Shown here in pieces: positions 1-5,850 of a stretch of 13,245 nucleotides of DNA. The stretch spans positions 1 to 13,245 of the forward strand of contig JAEMPK010000073.1 of the NCBI GenBank assembly GCA_022759345.1, written 5' to 3'. Both the position numbers and the translations under genes were made by a program. Origin of the DNA: Pyrobaculum sp. (GTDB lineage Archaea; Thermoproteota; Thermoprotei; Thermoproteales; Thermoproteaceae). The notes beneath the pieces are model-generated. The model did not search any database. It was not told where the DNA came from and saw only the letters and a program-made list of their open reading frames with translations. Position 1 is the stretch's first letter. Each line of letters starts with the position of its first letter.

Positions 1-1164
1 GGCGTCTTGATTGTAGGTCCGCCTGGCACGGGCAAAACAGCGCTTGCGCTCGGCATAGCGAGGGAGCTAGGCCCAGAAACCCCCTTCGTGGCGTTGAGCG
101 GCGGAGAGGTGTATTCGCTTGAGGTTAAGAAGTCTGAGTTTCTAATGCGGGCGTTACGAAGGGCCATAGGGATAAAGATACGTGAGTGGAGGAAGGTCTA
201 CGAGGGCGAGGTGAGGGCGCTGGAGTTTAGATATGGCAGGCATCCATACAACCCGTATCTACAGAGAGTGCTAGGAGCTACTGTTAAACTACGCACAAGA
301 GACGAAGAAAAGACTCTTCGCGTGCCGGCTGAAATTGCGCAACAGCTCATTGAACTTGGCGTTGAGGAGGGCGATGTGATTATGATCGACGAAGAGACCG
401 GCGTCGTCACTGTGTTGGGGAGGGGGGAGAGCGGCGAACAATACGACATTGCCACGAGGAGAAAGACCGAGTTGCCCAAGGGGCCTGTGTACAAGGAAAA
501 GGAAATCGTCCGTTTCTTCACGCTTCACGACGTTGATCTATCGTTGGCTAGGCAGAGGGGGCTAATATCAGCCATGATATTCGGGTTTGCAGAAGAGATC
601 AAAGAGATACCAGACGAGATAAGAAGGCAGACCGACGAAATTGTGAAGAAGACCGTGGAGGAGGGGAAGGCTGAGCTCGTCCCTGGGGTGTTGTTTATAG
701 ACGATGCACATCTTTTGGACATCGAGACGTTCTCCTTCTTAACGAGGGCTATGGAGACTGAATTCGCACCTATAATAATCATGGCGACTAATAGAGGGAT
801 TGCCAAGATAAGAGGTACAGATATAGAGTCGCCGCATGGGATTCCACAAGATCTACTTGACCGGCTTGTGATAATCCGTACCAGACCTTACACCGCTGAG
901 GAGATTAAAGAGATCATACAGATAAAGGCACGGGAACAGAACATATCTCTTAGCGACGACGCACTTAAACTCTTGACTGATATAGGCGTTGATCACTCGC
1001 TTAGATACGCCCTACAACTGTTAGTGCCGGCATATATAACTGCAAAAGAAAGAGGCAAATCAGCGGTTACAAAAGAAGAAGTGGAATACGTCAGGAAGCA
1101 CTTCGTGTCTGTAAAGGAGTCTGTGGAATACGTCAAGACGCTGGAGGAGAAGTTCTTAAAGTAG
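1..1164 (+). CDS. TIP49/RuvB-like AAA+ ATPase (archaeal RuvBL homolog), 5' end outside the window
   Basis: The frame is already open at base 1, so the TTG at base 7 is not a real start. About 60-70 N-terminal residues of a normal ~450-residue TIP49 protein are missing. Seen in order (residues counted from base 1): Walker A GPPGTGKT at 6-13; a long insertion (the OB-fold-like domain II typical of TIP49) up to about residue 200; Walker B LFIDDAHLLD near 231-240; sensor 1 in ATNRG near 262-266; the family stretch GIPQDLLDRL with its probable arginine finger; sensor 2 in SLRYALQLL. These blocks follow human RUVBL1/2 closely, so the family call is firm. TIP49 proteins form hexameric ATPases linked in eukaryotes to chromatin remodelling and R2TP assembly; the archaeal role is not settled. 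The second acidic residue of Walker B is Asp, not the usual Glu. The 3' end overlaps the convergent downstream gene by 9 bp. Confidence 0.93.
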   Translation, partial: GVLIVGPPGTGKTALALGIARELGPETPFVALSGGEVYSLEVKKSEFLMRALRRAIGIKIREWRKVYEGEVRALEFRYGRHPYNPYLQRVLGATVKLRTRDEEKTLRVPAEIAQQLIELGVEEGDVIMIDEETGVVTVLGRGESGEQYDIATRRKTELPKGPVYKEKEIVRFFTLHDVDLSLARQRGLISAMIFGFAEEIKEIPDEIRRQTDEIVKKTVEEGKAELVPGVLFIDDAHLLDIETFSFLTRAMETEFAPIIIMATNRGIAKIRGTDIESPHGIPQDLLDRLVIIRTRPYTAEEIKEIIQIKAREQNISLSDDALKLLTDIGVDHSLRYALQLLVPAYITAKERGKSAVTKEEVEYVRKHFVSVKESVEYVKTLEEKFLK

Positions 1165-1629
1165 CGCCTTTTTCCCGCGCTCAACTAGATAAATGTTGTA
1201 TACAGCATATGCCATCAATACCTGCCCTATGTCTAGATACCACTGCTCGGCCCCCTTCACGTTGATGACGTAAAACAATGGGTATATCGATACGCCGTAG
1301 CCCGGCGGAGAGGACGTGAAGAGGAGAGTCAGATAGTGAAACACAGCAGTGACGATAGAGAGAATGGCAAGAGTCCACCGGATTCTCATATTTGCCTTTA
1401 AGAAAAAGGTGGCCACTATTGCTGCAAATAACAAAATTGTCATCACTACCGTAACCCTCCACGTATAGAGCCACATGGGCGTCCCCGCCACGGTCTTGAC
1501 CCCCTCAGGCGTCAAGACCTTATTTGGCTGAGGTCTAAATGCGTCTGAGACGAAATATTCAACTGGTAGATAGGCGGATACAAGCACAATTATTGCAATC
1601 AGAGCAGCTACGTAGATTATCGGCTTCAT
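1156..1629 (-). CDS. Four-helix membrane protein of unknown function, coupled to the M50 protease gene
   Basis: A 157-residue protein I do not recognise. It has a hydrophobic N-terminal helix (about residues 3-22), a polar loop containing PEGVKTVAGTPMWLYTWR, two hydrophobic helices (about 56-77 and 83-105), a loop with SSPPGYG, and a last amphipathic or membrane segment ending in a basic tail (VERGKKALL). An extracytoplasmic loop between helices 1 and 2 is likely but inferred. The ATG overlaps the stop of the upstream M50 protease gene by 4 nt (ATGA), so the two are probably co-translated; this suggests a partner or substrate of the protease, without proof. The stop codon lies inside the last codons of the convergent TIP49 gene. 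No ribosome-binding site is evident. Known families of four-helix archaeal membrane proteins are too diverse to name one. Confidence 0.8.
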   Translation of the reverse strand: MKPIIYVAALIAIIVLVSAYLPVEYFVSDAFRPQPNKVLTPEGVKTVAGTPMWLYTWRVTVVMTILLFAAIVATFFLKANMRIRWTLAILSIVTAVFHYLTLLFTSSPPGYGVSIYPLFYVINVKGAEQWYLDIGQVLMAYAVYNIYLVERGKKALL

Positions 1630-3134
1630 CTTATTGACTGAAGAACTTTATACTGTTCTCCTAACACCCCAAGCGCTATATTAAACACCAGTATAGCAAC
1701 AAACGCCCAGGTAATGATGTCGATAACAACCTTGCCATTTTTTTCGCCTAATTTTCTCTGCGCAAGCGCCGCGATCAGCTGTCCGCCGTCTAGTGGATAG
1801 ATGGGCAAGGCGTTAAGCACGGCGAGGCCGTAATTCACCACAATAAGCCAAAATACCAGCTTTGTAAAGTCTGTGTTGTAGAGTTGCTCCCTCCTAATGG
1901 GCCCCTCATCGTATCCCAACATCGGCAAACTGCCGGGGCCGAGGCCGAAATACACCCTTCCGCTTCGCTCCACCAATGTCATGTTTAGCGTAATTAATGT
2001 GCCGTTTCGCTCCACCACGACTTTAACAATGTCGCCAGCCCTACACCTATCTCTTATCTCCCGTAGAACTGAAAGGAGGTGGCCGCCTGACAATATGTCT
2101 GTAGCTACGCCGCACCCCTCTATCCTCTTCACCACGTCGCCCGGCCTGACGCCGGCGAGGTAAAGAGAGCCGTCGGTATAGAGCCAAATAATCTTCGGCG
2201 ACGTGATAAATTCGGAGTAGTCCACCTCAACTGTATATCTACTGAACCAGCTACCTACCTCTAACGTCACCTTATCCCCAGGCTTACAATCCACAACCTT
2301 GTCTATGCCCATGAGGGGGCCCATGCCAGCCAGCACATTTATCTTAGTCAAAAAGTCGTCTGGCGTGTATACTTTTTCCTGCATTCCACAGCCCCAGATC
2401 CCCAACACTCTGTCGCCTGGCTTGACGCCGTATGCCTCTACGCCGAAGACGGCGCCTTGTAGTCCCAGCGACGCCCCCAACACCCCCAACAACATAGCCG
2501 ACAAGGCCAGCACCACGTTTATAGCGACGCCACTGGCCAACACAGCGACCTTAGCCTCTGTGCCGGCTTTCTTGAAGCTCTCCTCGTCGGGCTCCACAAA
2601 GGCGCCGCTCAAGACGTAGAGAAAGGAGAAGACGCCCACGGACTTTACGGGGATCCCGTATCTCAGCGCCGCGTAGCCATGCATAAGCTCGTGTAGCACT
2701 ACAGCAGTGGCTACGGCCACCGCAAAATATGGCAACTGATCCCACGGCAGAGTTACGCCCGGTATTATCGGAGTCACTCCAGCAGACTGCGCAGCGGCCT
2801 CGCCCACGGAGGCGCCGCCCAGCAGTTTTTTGACCGCGTTGACTGTGCCACCTACCAACATATAGATGAAGCCTTGCAACCACTGCACATGGCCATCCGG
2901 CCTTATAAACGGGATTACAAGAAATACCGGCGCAAGGAATAACAACAACACGACAACCGTATAGAATCTAAGGGGGACGAAGCTGAATATCTCAGTGAAC
3001 TTTTCGACGAAGCCAACTAATTTTTCACTTTTCCAATAAATCGCTAAGAAGTACCTTACCGACTGTTTATTTAGCAAATATACCAGCCCCACCAGCACGA
3101 ACCAACTCGCCAGGAATATAACCAGAGCGTCCAC
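1626..3134 (-). CDS. Site-2-protease-like membrane metalloprotease (peptidase M50) with two PDZ-like regions
   Basis: Intramembrane zinc protease of the M50/S2P family. With the GTG start at 3134 it has 502 residues. The zinc motif HELMH is at about 148-152, followed by a membrane helix; the third-ligand motif NALPIYPLDGG is near 441-451, inside a C-terminal helix pair. N-terminal helices lie at about 4-20 and 57-77. Between the two catalytic halves are two PDZ-like regions (about 229-307 and 322-392), each with a G-x-x-P/A-G-D turn and its own cysteine pair (C249/C283 and C341/C364). S2P enzymes cleave membrane proteins within the bilayer, often in signalling; the substrate here is unknown. 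A TTG at 3143 would add 3 residues, but a TATA-like palindrome at 3155-3166 is centred 26 nt before the GTG and only 17 before the TTG, which favours GTG. The downstream membrane-protein gene overlaps by 4 nt. Confidence 0.9.
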   Translation of the reverse strand: MDALVIFLASWFVLVGLVYLLNKQSVRYFLAIYWKSEKLVGFVEKFTEIFSFVPLRFYTVVVLLLFLAPVFLVIPFIRPDGHVQWLQGFIYMLVGGTVNAVKKLLGGASVGEAAAQSAGVTPIIPGVTLPWDQLPYFAVAVATAVVLHELMHGYAALRYGIPVKSVGVFSFLYVLSGAFVEPDEESFKKAGTEAKVAVLASGVAINVVLALSAMLLGVLGASLGLQGAVFGVEAYGVKPGDRVLGIWGCGMQEKVYTPDDFLTKINVLAGMGPLMGIDKVVDCKPGDKVTLEVGSWFSRYTVEVDYSEFITSPKIIWLYTDGSLYLAGVRPGDVVKRIEGCGVATDILSGGHLLSVLREIRDRCRAGDIVKVVVERNGTLITLNMTLVERSGRVYFGLGPGSLPMLGYDEGPIRREQLYNTDFTKLVFWLIVVNYGLAVLNALPIYPLDGGQLIAALAQRKLGEKNGKVVIDIITWAFVAILVFNIALGVLGEQYKVLQSIR

Positions 3135-3154
3135 GGGCCCCAAAAGATTGGTAT

Positions 3155-3166
3155 TTTAATATTAAA
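3155..3166 (-). promoter_or_regulatory. TATA box for the M50 protease gene (palindromic TTTAATATTAAA)
   Basis: The perfect palindrome TTTAATATTAAA is centred 26.5 nt upstream of the GTG at 3134, the spacing expected for a leaderless archaeal transcript. It overlaps the stop codon of the upstream MBL-like gene (3162-3164), so the protease can be transcribed independently of that gene even though both lie on the same strand. Confidence 0.55.
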
Positions 3167-3734
3167 GTTCCAACGTCGATCCTGAGCCCAGCCTGAAGAC
3201 GTTAAATCGCTTCTCCAGCTCCTTGACCAACTGTGGTGCCGTGTGGAGCGCAACTACGCACCTGACGCCCAGGAGTCGGAGCTCTGCAAGTATCCGGGAG
3301 AGGAGGTAGGGGTTGTAGGCAGTTCCGCCGAGACCGCCTACCACACACCTGGCCTTTACCCCTCTCTGAGATAGCTTGTGGTACGGAATCGTGTAGAGGC
3401 CGCACGGCGAAATCACAACGCCGTCTACATATAGGACGTTCTCGCGGTTTTCCCTAAACACTCGATACTCCGCACCGCGTATTCTCAGCACAATGTCCGA
3501 CGTGGGCTGCACGACGGGAACCTTGAAGAGAGTGAAACCACCTACGTGGTGCGGATTGTCGGGAACCCCCACAACGCCGACGAGAGGCTTGACCTGCCGC
3601 CTAGCCACAAACCTAGACGCGGCATCTACGGCACAACCGTCAAAGAGAACGTGCTCGTTGACTAACACGCCGAACCCGTGGCTGGGCTCCAGCTCGCCTG
3701 GATGCTCTGAACACAATGCCGTTATCTTAACCAC
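3162..3734 (-). CDS. Metallo-beta-lactamase-fold protein with degenerate metal site
   Basis: A 190-residue protein with the outline of the MBL superfamily, closest in feel to the archaeal beta-ribofuranosylaminobenzene/dihydropteroate-type MBL proteins. The N-terminus MVKITALCSEHPGEL...HGFGVLV...VLFDGC matches their opening strands (ligand loop usually ILFDTG). C-terminal blocks VVGGLGGTAYNP and VVALHTAPQLVKELEKRF followed by LGSG resemble the GG-F/T-HL and HCTG regions. The central HxHxDH-GG motif is replaced by VPDNPHHVGG (about 57-66), keeping only one His and the GG, so hydrolase activity is doubtful. Start: a 43-residue longer frame exists, but it runs back into the divergent gene; GTG at 3734 lies ~24 nt from a TATA box and matches the usual family N-terminus. 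The superfamily call is moderately sure; the function is unknown. Confidence 0.62.
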   Translation of the reverse strand: MVKITALCSEHPGELEPSHGFGVLVNEHVLFDGCAVDAASRFVARRQVKPLVGVVGVPDNPHHVGGFTLFKVPVVQPTSDIVLRIRGAEYRVFRENRENVLYVDGVVISPCGLYTIPYHKLSQRGVKARCVVGGLGGTAYNPYLLSRILAELRLLGVRCVVALHTAPQLVKELEKRFNVFRLGSGSTLEL

Positions 3735-3753
3735 ACCCCCTCTGTAGTTTAAA

Positions 3754-3761
3754 TTTATAAA
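3754..3761. promoter_or_regulatory. Shared bidirectional TATA box (palindrome TTTATAAA)
   Basis: TTTATAAA reads the same on both strands. Its centre is 26.5 nt before the ATG at 3784 (+) and 23.5 nt before the GTG at 3734 (-). Both distances fit leaderless transcription, and no other good TATA box lies in this 49-bp gap, so the two divergent genes probably share a single TBP site. Directionality would have to come from the flanking BRE elements. Confidence 0.6.
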
Positions 3762-3783
3762 CCAACCCAGCGCGGAGAGAGCC

Positions 3784-4470
3784 ATGAGAAGAGCCGTCAT
3801 AAGCATCTTATCTGCTTTAGCATTTGCGGCAGTTCTGGCGTTCTTCCCTGGCCAGTACTTCACCGCGGTGTTGCTCTACTTCTTGCTCTTCTTCGGCGTG
3901 AGTATTTTCCTCAGTCTCCGTACGTATAGGCAAGGCGCGGCCTCGGCGCGGGAGATAGCCAAAGGAAAACCTCTCTTTGAAATCGACGAAAAAGAGGTAA
4001 ATAAGTTGCTAGAAAAAGATAAAGAGCTTATTAATGAATATAAAAAATTTGCAAGAGCCTCATTTATACCACTACTGACGCTTCCAATCTTTCTACTCCT
4101 CTTCACGATTCTCTTTCCCACGTTGCCGCGCCTGGCAGAGTCAGTACTAGGGCCCTATATAGGGACCTACTTAGCTAGGTTCTTAGGCTACGCCGCGATA
4201 TTCATGTTATTTGCGGCAATTTCTCTAGCCACCTTTAAGCCCCAGGTAATGCCAAGAATAGTACGGAACCTTAAGGTGTACGAGACCGGCCTGGTTATAG
4301 ATAAGGTCTTGGGTTTAAAAAGCCCCATCGAAGTCAGCGAGTACAAAGTCAATGAAGAGCGAAAATTTATAGAGTTCAGACTGAATAATCAGATATTTAG
4401 AGTATATTACAAAGATATAAAAGAACTAGATACTATTTTGTCCAAATTAGTAAGGCCTTTAAAACAGTGA
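3784..4470 (+). CDS. Predicted archaeal membrane protein, possibly DUF2208-type
   Basis: A 228-residue integral membrane protein. There are two hydrophobic helices at about 5-24 and 25-45, a charged cytoplasmic stretch rich in Lys/Glu (EIDEKEVNKLLEKDKELINEY, about 62-85), two more helices at about 92-112 and 125-150, then a soluble C-terminal part (about 155-228) with alternating strands and many Lys/Glu/Ile residues. The arrangement (four helices plus a cytosolic C-terminal domain, ~230 residues) is like the crenarchaeal DUF2208 membrane proteins, but I cannot confirm the family by eye. The ATG at 3784 sits 26 nt from a palindromic TATA box shared with the divergent MBL-like gene. The 3' end overlaps the convergent ribosomal P1/L12 gene by 12 bp. 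Base composition is A/T-richer than in neighbouring genes, most visibly around 3960-4060. Confidence 0.75.
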   Translation: MRRAVISILSALAFAAVLAFFPGQYFTAVLLYFLLFFGVSIFLSLRTYRQGAASAREIAKGKPLFEIDEKEVNKLLEKDKELINEYKKFARASFIPLLTLPIFLLLFTILFPTLPRLAESVLGPYIGTYLARFLGYAAIFMLFAAISLATFKPQVMPRIVRNLKVYETGLVIDKVLGLKSPIEVSEYKVNEERKFIEFRLNNQIFRVYYKDIKELDTILSKLVRPLKQ

Positions 4471-4785
4471 AGCCAAGGAACCCGCGATCTCCTCCTCGCT
4501 GGGCCCCTTCTTCTCCTCCTCCGCCTTCTTCTCCTCAGCCTTGGCCGCGGGGGTTGCTGCGGCGGGTGCAGCTGTTGGTGCGGCCGCGGGGGCGGCGGCC
4601 ACAGGCGCAAACGCGGCGGACTTAATGGCCTCCTCGATGTTTACTTCTTTCAACGCAGCTACAAGGGTCTTGATCCTAACCTCATCTGGAGATAGCCCGG
4701 CGGCTTGCAACACCTTCGCCAAGTTTTCCTCATTTATCTCCTGTTTTGCGTAGTGTAGCAACAGGGCACCGTAGATGTACTCCAT
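4459..4785 (-). CDS. rpl12: Ribosomal stalk protein P1/L12 (archaeal aP1)
   Basis: A 108-residue acidic stalk protein that recruits translation factors to the large subunit. The N-terminal helical dimerisation domain (MEYIYGALLLHYAKQEINEE..., residues 1-58) is followed by an Ala/Pro-rich hinge (about 59-82), a Lys/Glu-rich charged stretch (83-94) and the conserved C-terminal tail ending GSLASLF, equivalent to the GLSSLF-type tail that binds elongation factors. Length and layout are typical. It stands apart from the L1-L10 genes with which L12 is often linked. The ATG at 4785 lies 25 nt from a TTTAAA box in the 36-bp gap after eL38, so it can be transcribed alone as a leaderless mRNA. Its stop codon falls within the end of the convergent membrane-protein gene. 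Confidence 0.95.
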   Translation of the reverse strand: MEYIYGALLLHYAKQEINEENLAKVLQAAGLSPDEVRIKTLVAALKEVNIEEAIKSAAFAPVAAAPAAAPTAAPAAATPAAKAEEKKAEEEKKGPSEEEIAGSLASLF

Positions 4786-4806
4786 GAGAAGCGTTGAGAA
4801 GGAGAC

Positions 4807-4816
4807 CTTTAAAAAT
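4807..4816 (-). promoter_or_regulatory. TATA box for P1/L12
   Basis: On the minus strand this reads TTTTTAAAGG inside a longer A/T run, with the TTTAAA centred about 25.5 nt before the ATG at 4785. It occupies the short gap between the eL38 stop (4822) and the L12 start. Confidence 0.55.
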
Positions 4817-4821
4817 TTTTA

Positions 4822-5025
4822 CTAAACCTCCTCAACCTTTATGTTCTTAGCCTTAAGCTCGGCAATGACTTGCTCCGCCTTGTCAGGCGGCAGTTTTATC
4901 GTGTAGAGATACCCGGCAAGCCTTGCCTTCAGCTTTACGTACTCAGGATACCTCTTTACGCGGATCTCCTCAGCCTTCTCGCCGTATTTCCTCCACAGCT
5001 CAAGCAAAAAGAGCTCCTTGGGCAT
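4822..5025 (-). CDS. rpl38e: Ribosomal protein eL38
   Basis: A 67-residue basic protein. The core EEIRVKRYPEYVKLKARL followed by GYLYTIKLPPDKAEQV matches the eL38 pattern (VKIKKxxxxVKFKxRxxRYLYTLxxxDKEKAEKL in eukaryotes), and the length is right. eL38 is a small large-subunit protein shared by eukaryotes and some archaea, mainly Crenarchaeota, which supports the taxonomic assignment. The ATG at 5025 has a TATATAAA-type box centred 24.5 nt upstream, implying a leaderless mRNA; a GGGAGG sequence lies only 2 nt before the ATG, too close for a normal Shine-Dalgarno site. It is followed after 36 bp by P1/L12 on the same strand. Confidence 0.88.
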   Translation of the reverse strand: MPKELFLLELWRKYGEKAEEIRVKRYPEYVKLKARLAGYLYTIKLPPDKAEQVIAELKAKNIKVEEV

Positions 5026-5045
5026 AGCCTCCCAAGAAAACTCAG

Positions 5046-5053
5046 TATATAAA
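5046..5053 (-). promoter_or_regulatory. TATA box for eL38
   Basis: Minus-strand TTTATATA preceded by AAAA (a plausible BRE), centred 24.5 nt before the eL38 ATG. Confidence 0.6.
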
Positions 5054-5080
5054 TTTTAGGGATTTGGCCGGGGTAACCCA

Positions 5081-5118
5081 CCAGGCTCATACGCCCCCCT
5101 ACAGGGGTGTTGCCTAGG
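5081..5118. other. Imperfect inverted repeat / stem-loop in the intergenic region upstream of eL38; possible structured RNA
   Basis: An inner 7-bp helix ACGCCCC (5091-5097) pairs with GGGGTGT (5104-5110, one G-T pair on this strand) around a 6-nt loop. An outer helix CCAGGC (5081-5086) pairs with GCCTAGG (5112-5118, one A bulged). A minus-strand TATA-like box at 5141-5148 has no start codon at the right distance; instead a transcript initiated ~25 nt downstream would begin at about 5119, right at the foot of this hairpin. On the plus strand an ACA triplet (5125-5127) lies 14 nt after the inner stem. Whether it is a small RNA, an mRNA leader structure or neither cannot be settled by eye. Confidence 0.35.
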
Positions 5119-5140
5119 GCATCTACAACTACTCAACCAC

Positions 5141-5148
5141 TTATAAAC
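5141..5148 (-). promoter_or_regulatory. Orphan TATA-like box (TTTATAAG) with no CDS at leaderless distance
   Basis: It reads TTTATAAG on the minus strand, immediately after the stop of the upstream gene (5149-5151). Its expected start point is near 5119, at the base of the hairpin at 5081-5118 and 94 nt before the eL38 ATG. It may drive a small RNA or an alternative long eL38 leader. Confidence 0.35.
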
Positions 5149-5676
5149 TTATCTGACGTCTCTGTGGTGGTATTTTATGTGGGGAAGCGTCCTCATGACC
5201 TCGAAGGCTAGGTTGGAGAGCTGGTTGAGGAGCTTGGCGGCCGCGGCCTCCTCCAGCGTCACCACGCGCCTCTCAGCCCACCTTATCCAAACCCTCGCCT
5301 CGTCTACGGCTGAGCACTCAGGCGAGGCACATGCAATCCAGCTGCGGAGCGGCTCCTCCGGCGCGATTGCGTAGGCCAGCTTAAGCGCGCGGCGGTACAG
5401 CGCGTGCGCTGTGTCGAGGTACTCCGCCCTCCCCGTCGCCAGGTAGAAGCCCAGCTCCATAAGCGAGAAGGCGATGAGGCGCATTATCCGCCCCTGTGGC
5501 CTTGGCAGAACGTTGGCGGCTTTGTGGGCGTAGGCAACCGCCGTGTCTAAGGCGCCGAACAGCTTGACAACTGCGTCGTCCTTCTTGGCCTGCCTGGCAA
5601 CTCCCTTCCAATACACCACCGTGTCGCCGCCGTCGCCAGGACATGAAAACAGCATTAAGCATGGCTTGGCGAGCAC
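5149..5676 (-). CDS. Unrecognised helical protein
   Basis: I do not recognise this protein. With the GTG start proposed here it has 175 residues, mostly helical, with an internal stretch of repeated aromatic/Ala helices (AYAHKAANVL..., ALYRRALKLAYAIA) that looks TPR- or HEPN-like in rhythm but has no diagnostic motif. It contains C-A-S-P-E-C (two Cys four apart) in a loop, and ends HIKYHHRDVR, a His-rich tail. An ATG at 5712 would add 12 residues, but a strong TATA box (TTTATATT, 5697-5704) would then lie inside the coding sequence; the box is centred 24.5 nt before the GTG at 5676, so that start is preferred. It is divergent from prpB with about 170 bp between them. No homolog can be named. 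Confidence 0.62.
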   Translation of the reverse strand: MLAKPCLMLFSCPGDGGDTVVYWKGVARQAKKDDAVVKLFGALDTAVAYAHKAANVLPRPQGRIMRLIAFSLMELGFYLATGRAEYLDTAHALYRRALKLAYAIAPEEPLRSWIACASPECSAVDEARVWIRWAERRVVTLEEAAAAKLLNQLSNLAFEVMRTLPHIKYHHRDVR

Positions 5677-5696
5677 TTTCTTTTTTGCGAAACTAT

Positions 5697-5704
5697 AATA
5701 TAAA
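5697..5704 (-). promoter_or_regulatory. TATA box for the unrecognised helical protein gene
   Basis: Minus-strand TTTATATT followed by ATAG, centred 24.5 nt before the GTG at 5676. It argues against the longer start at 5712. Confidence 0.5.
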
Positions 5705-5820
5705 TCAAACATGCAAAATACGGTGATGACTCCGCTGAGCGTGGAGAAGTGACGCCATTTTCAGCCGGCTGATGCCGCGGACCTCATGTAATGCTCTGAT
5801 GAAGCAGAAAGGTTTAGATC

Positions 5821-5830
5821 GTTTAATAGA
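5821..5830 (+). promoter_or_regulatory. TATA box for the prpBD pair
   Basis: GTTTAATAGA is centred about 25.5 nt upstream of the ATG at 5851, consistent with leaderless transcription of prpB and, through the overlap, prpD. The preceding AGAAAGG could act as a BRE. The region 5713-5820 between the two divergent genes also holds a small perfect hairpin (CGGC-TGAT-GCCG) near 5766-5777, a possible operator. Confidence 0.5.
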
Positions 5831-5850
5831 GTTCCCAGTGCATATGTTAT

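Noticed and set aside
3735..3863. A 43-residue N-terminal extension of the MBL-like protein.
   Set aside because: It lies inside the coding sequence of the divergent membrane protein and upstream of the shared TATA box.
5060..5130. A tRNA-like element, because CTCATA in a stem-loop looks like a Met anticodon loop.
   Set aside because: No T-arm sequence (GTTCRANYC) and no acceptor stem could be found on either strand.
5723..5772. A C/D-box guide RNA: GTGATGA (C-like) at 5723-5729 and CTGA (D-like) at 5769-5772, with the right total length.
   Set aside because: The internal CTGA is only 5 nt after the C box and no acceptable C' box lies at the needed place; the terminal stem is not convincing.
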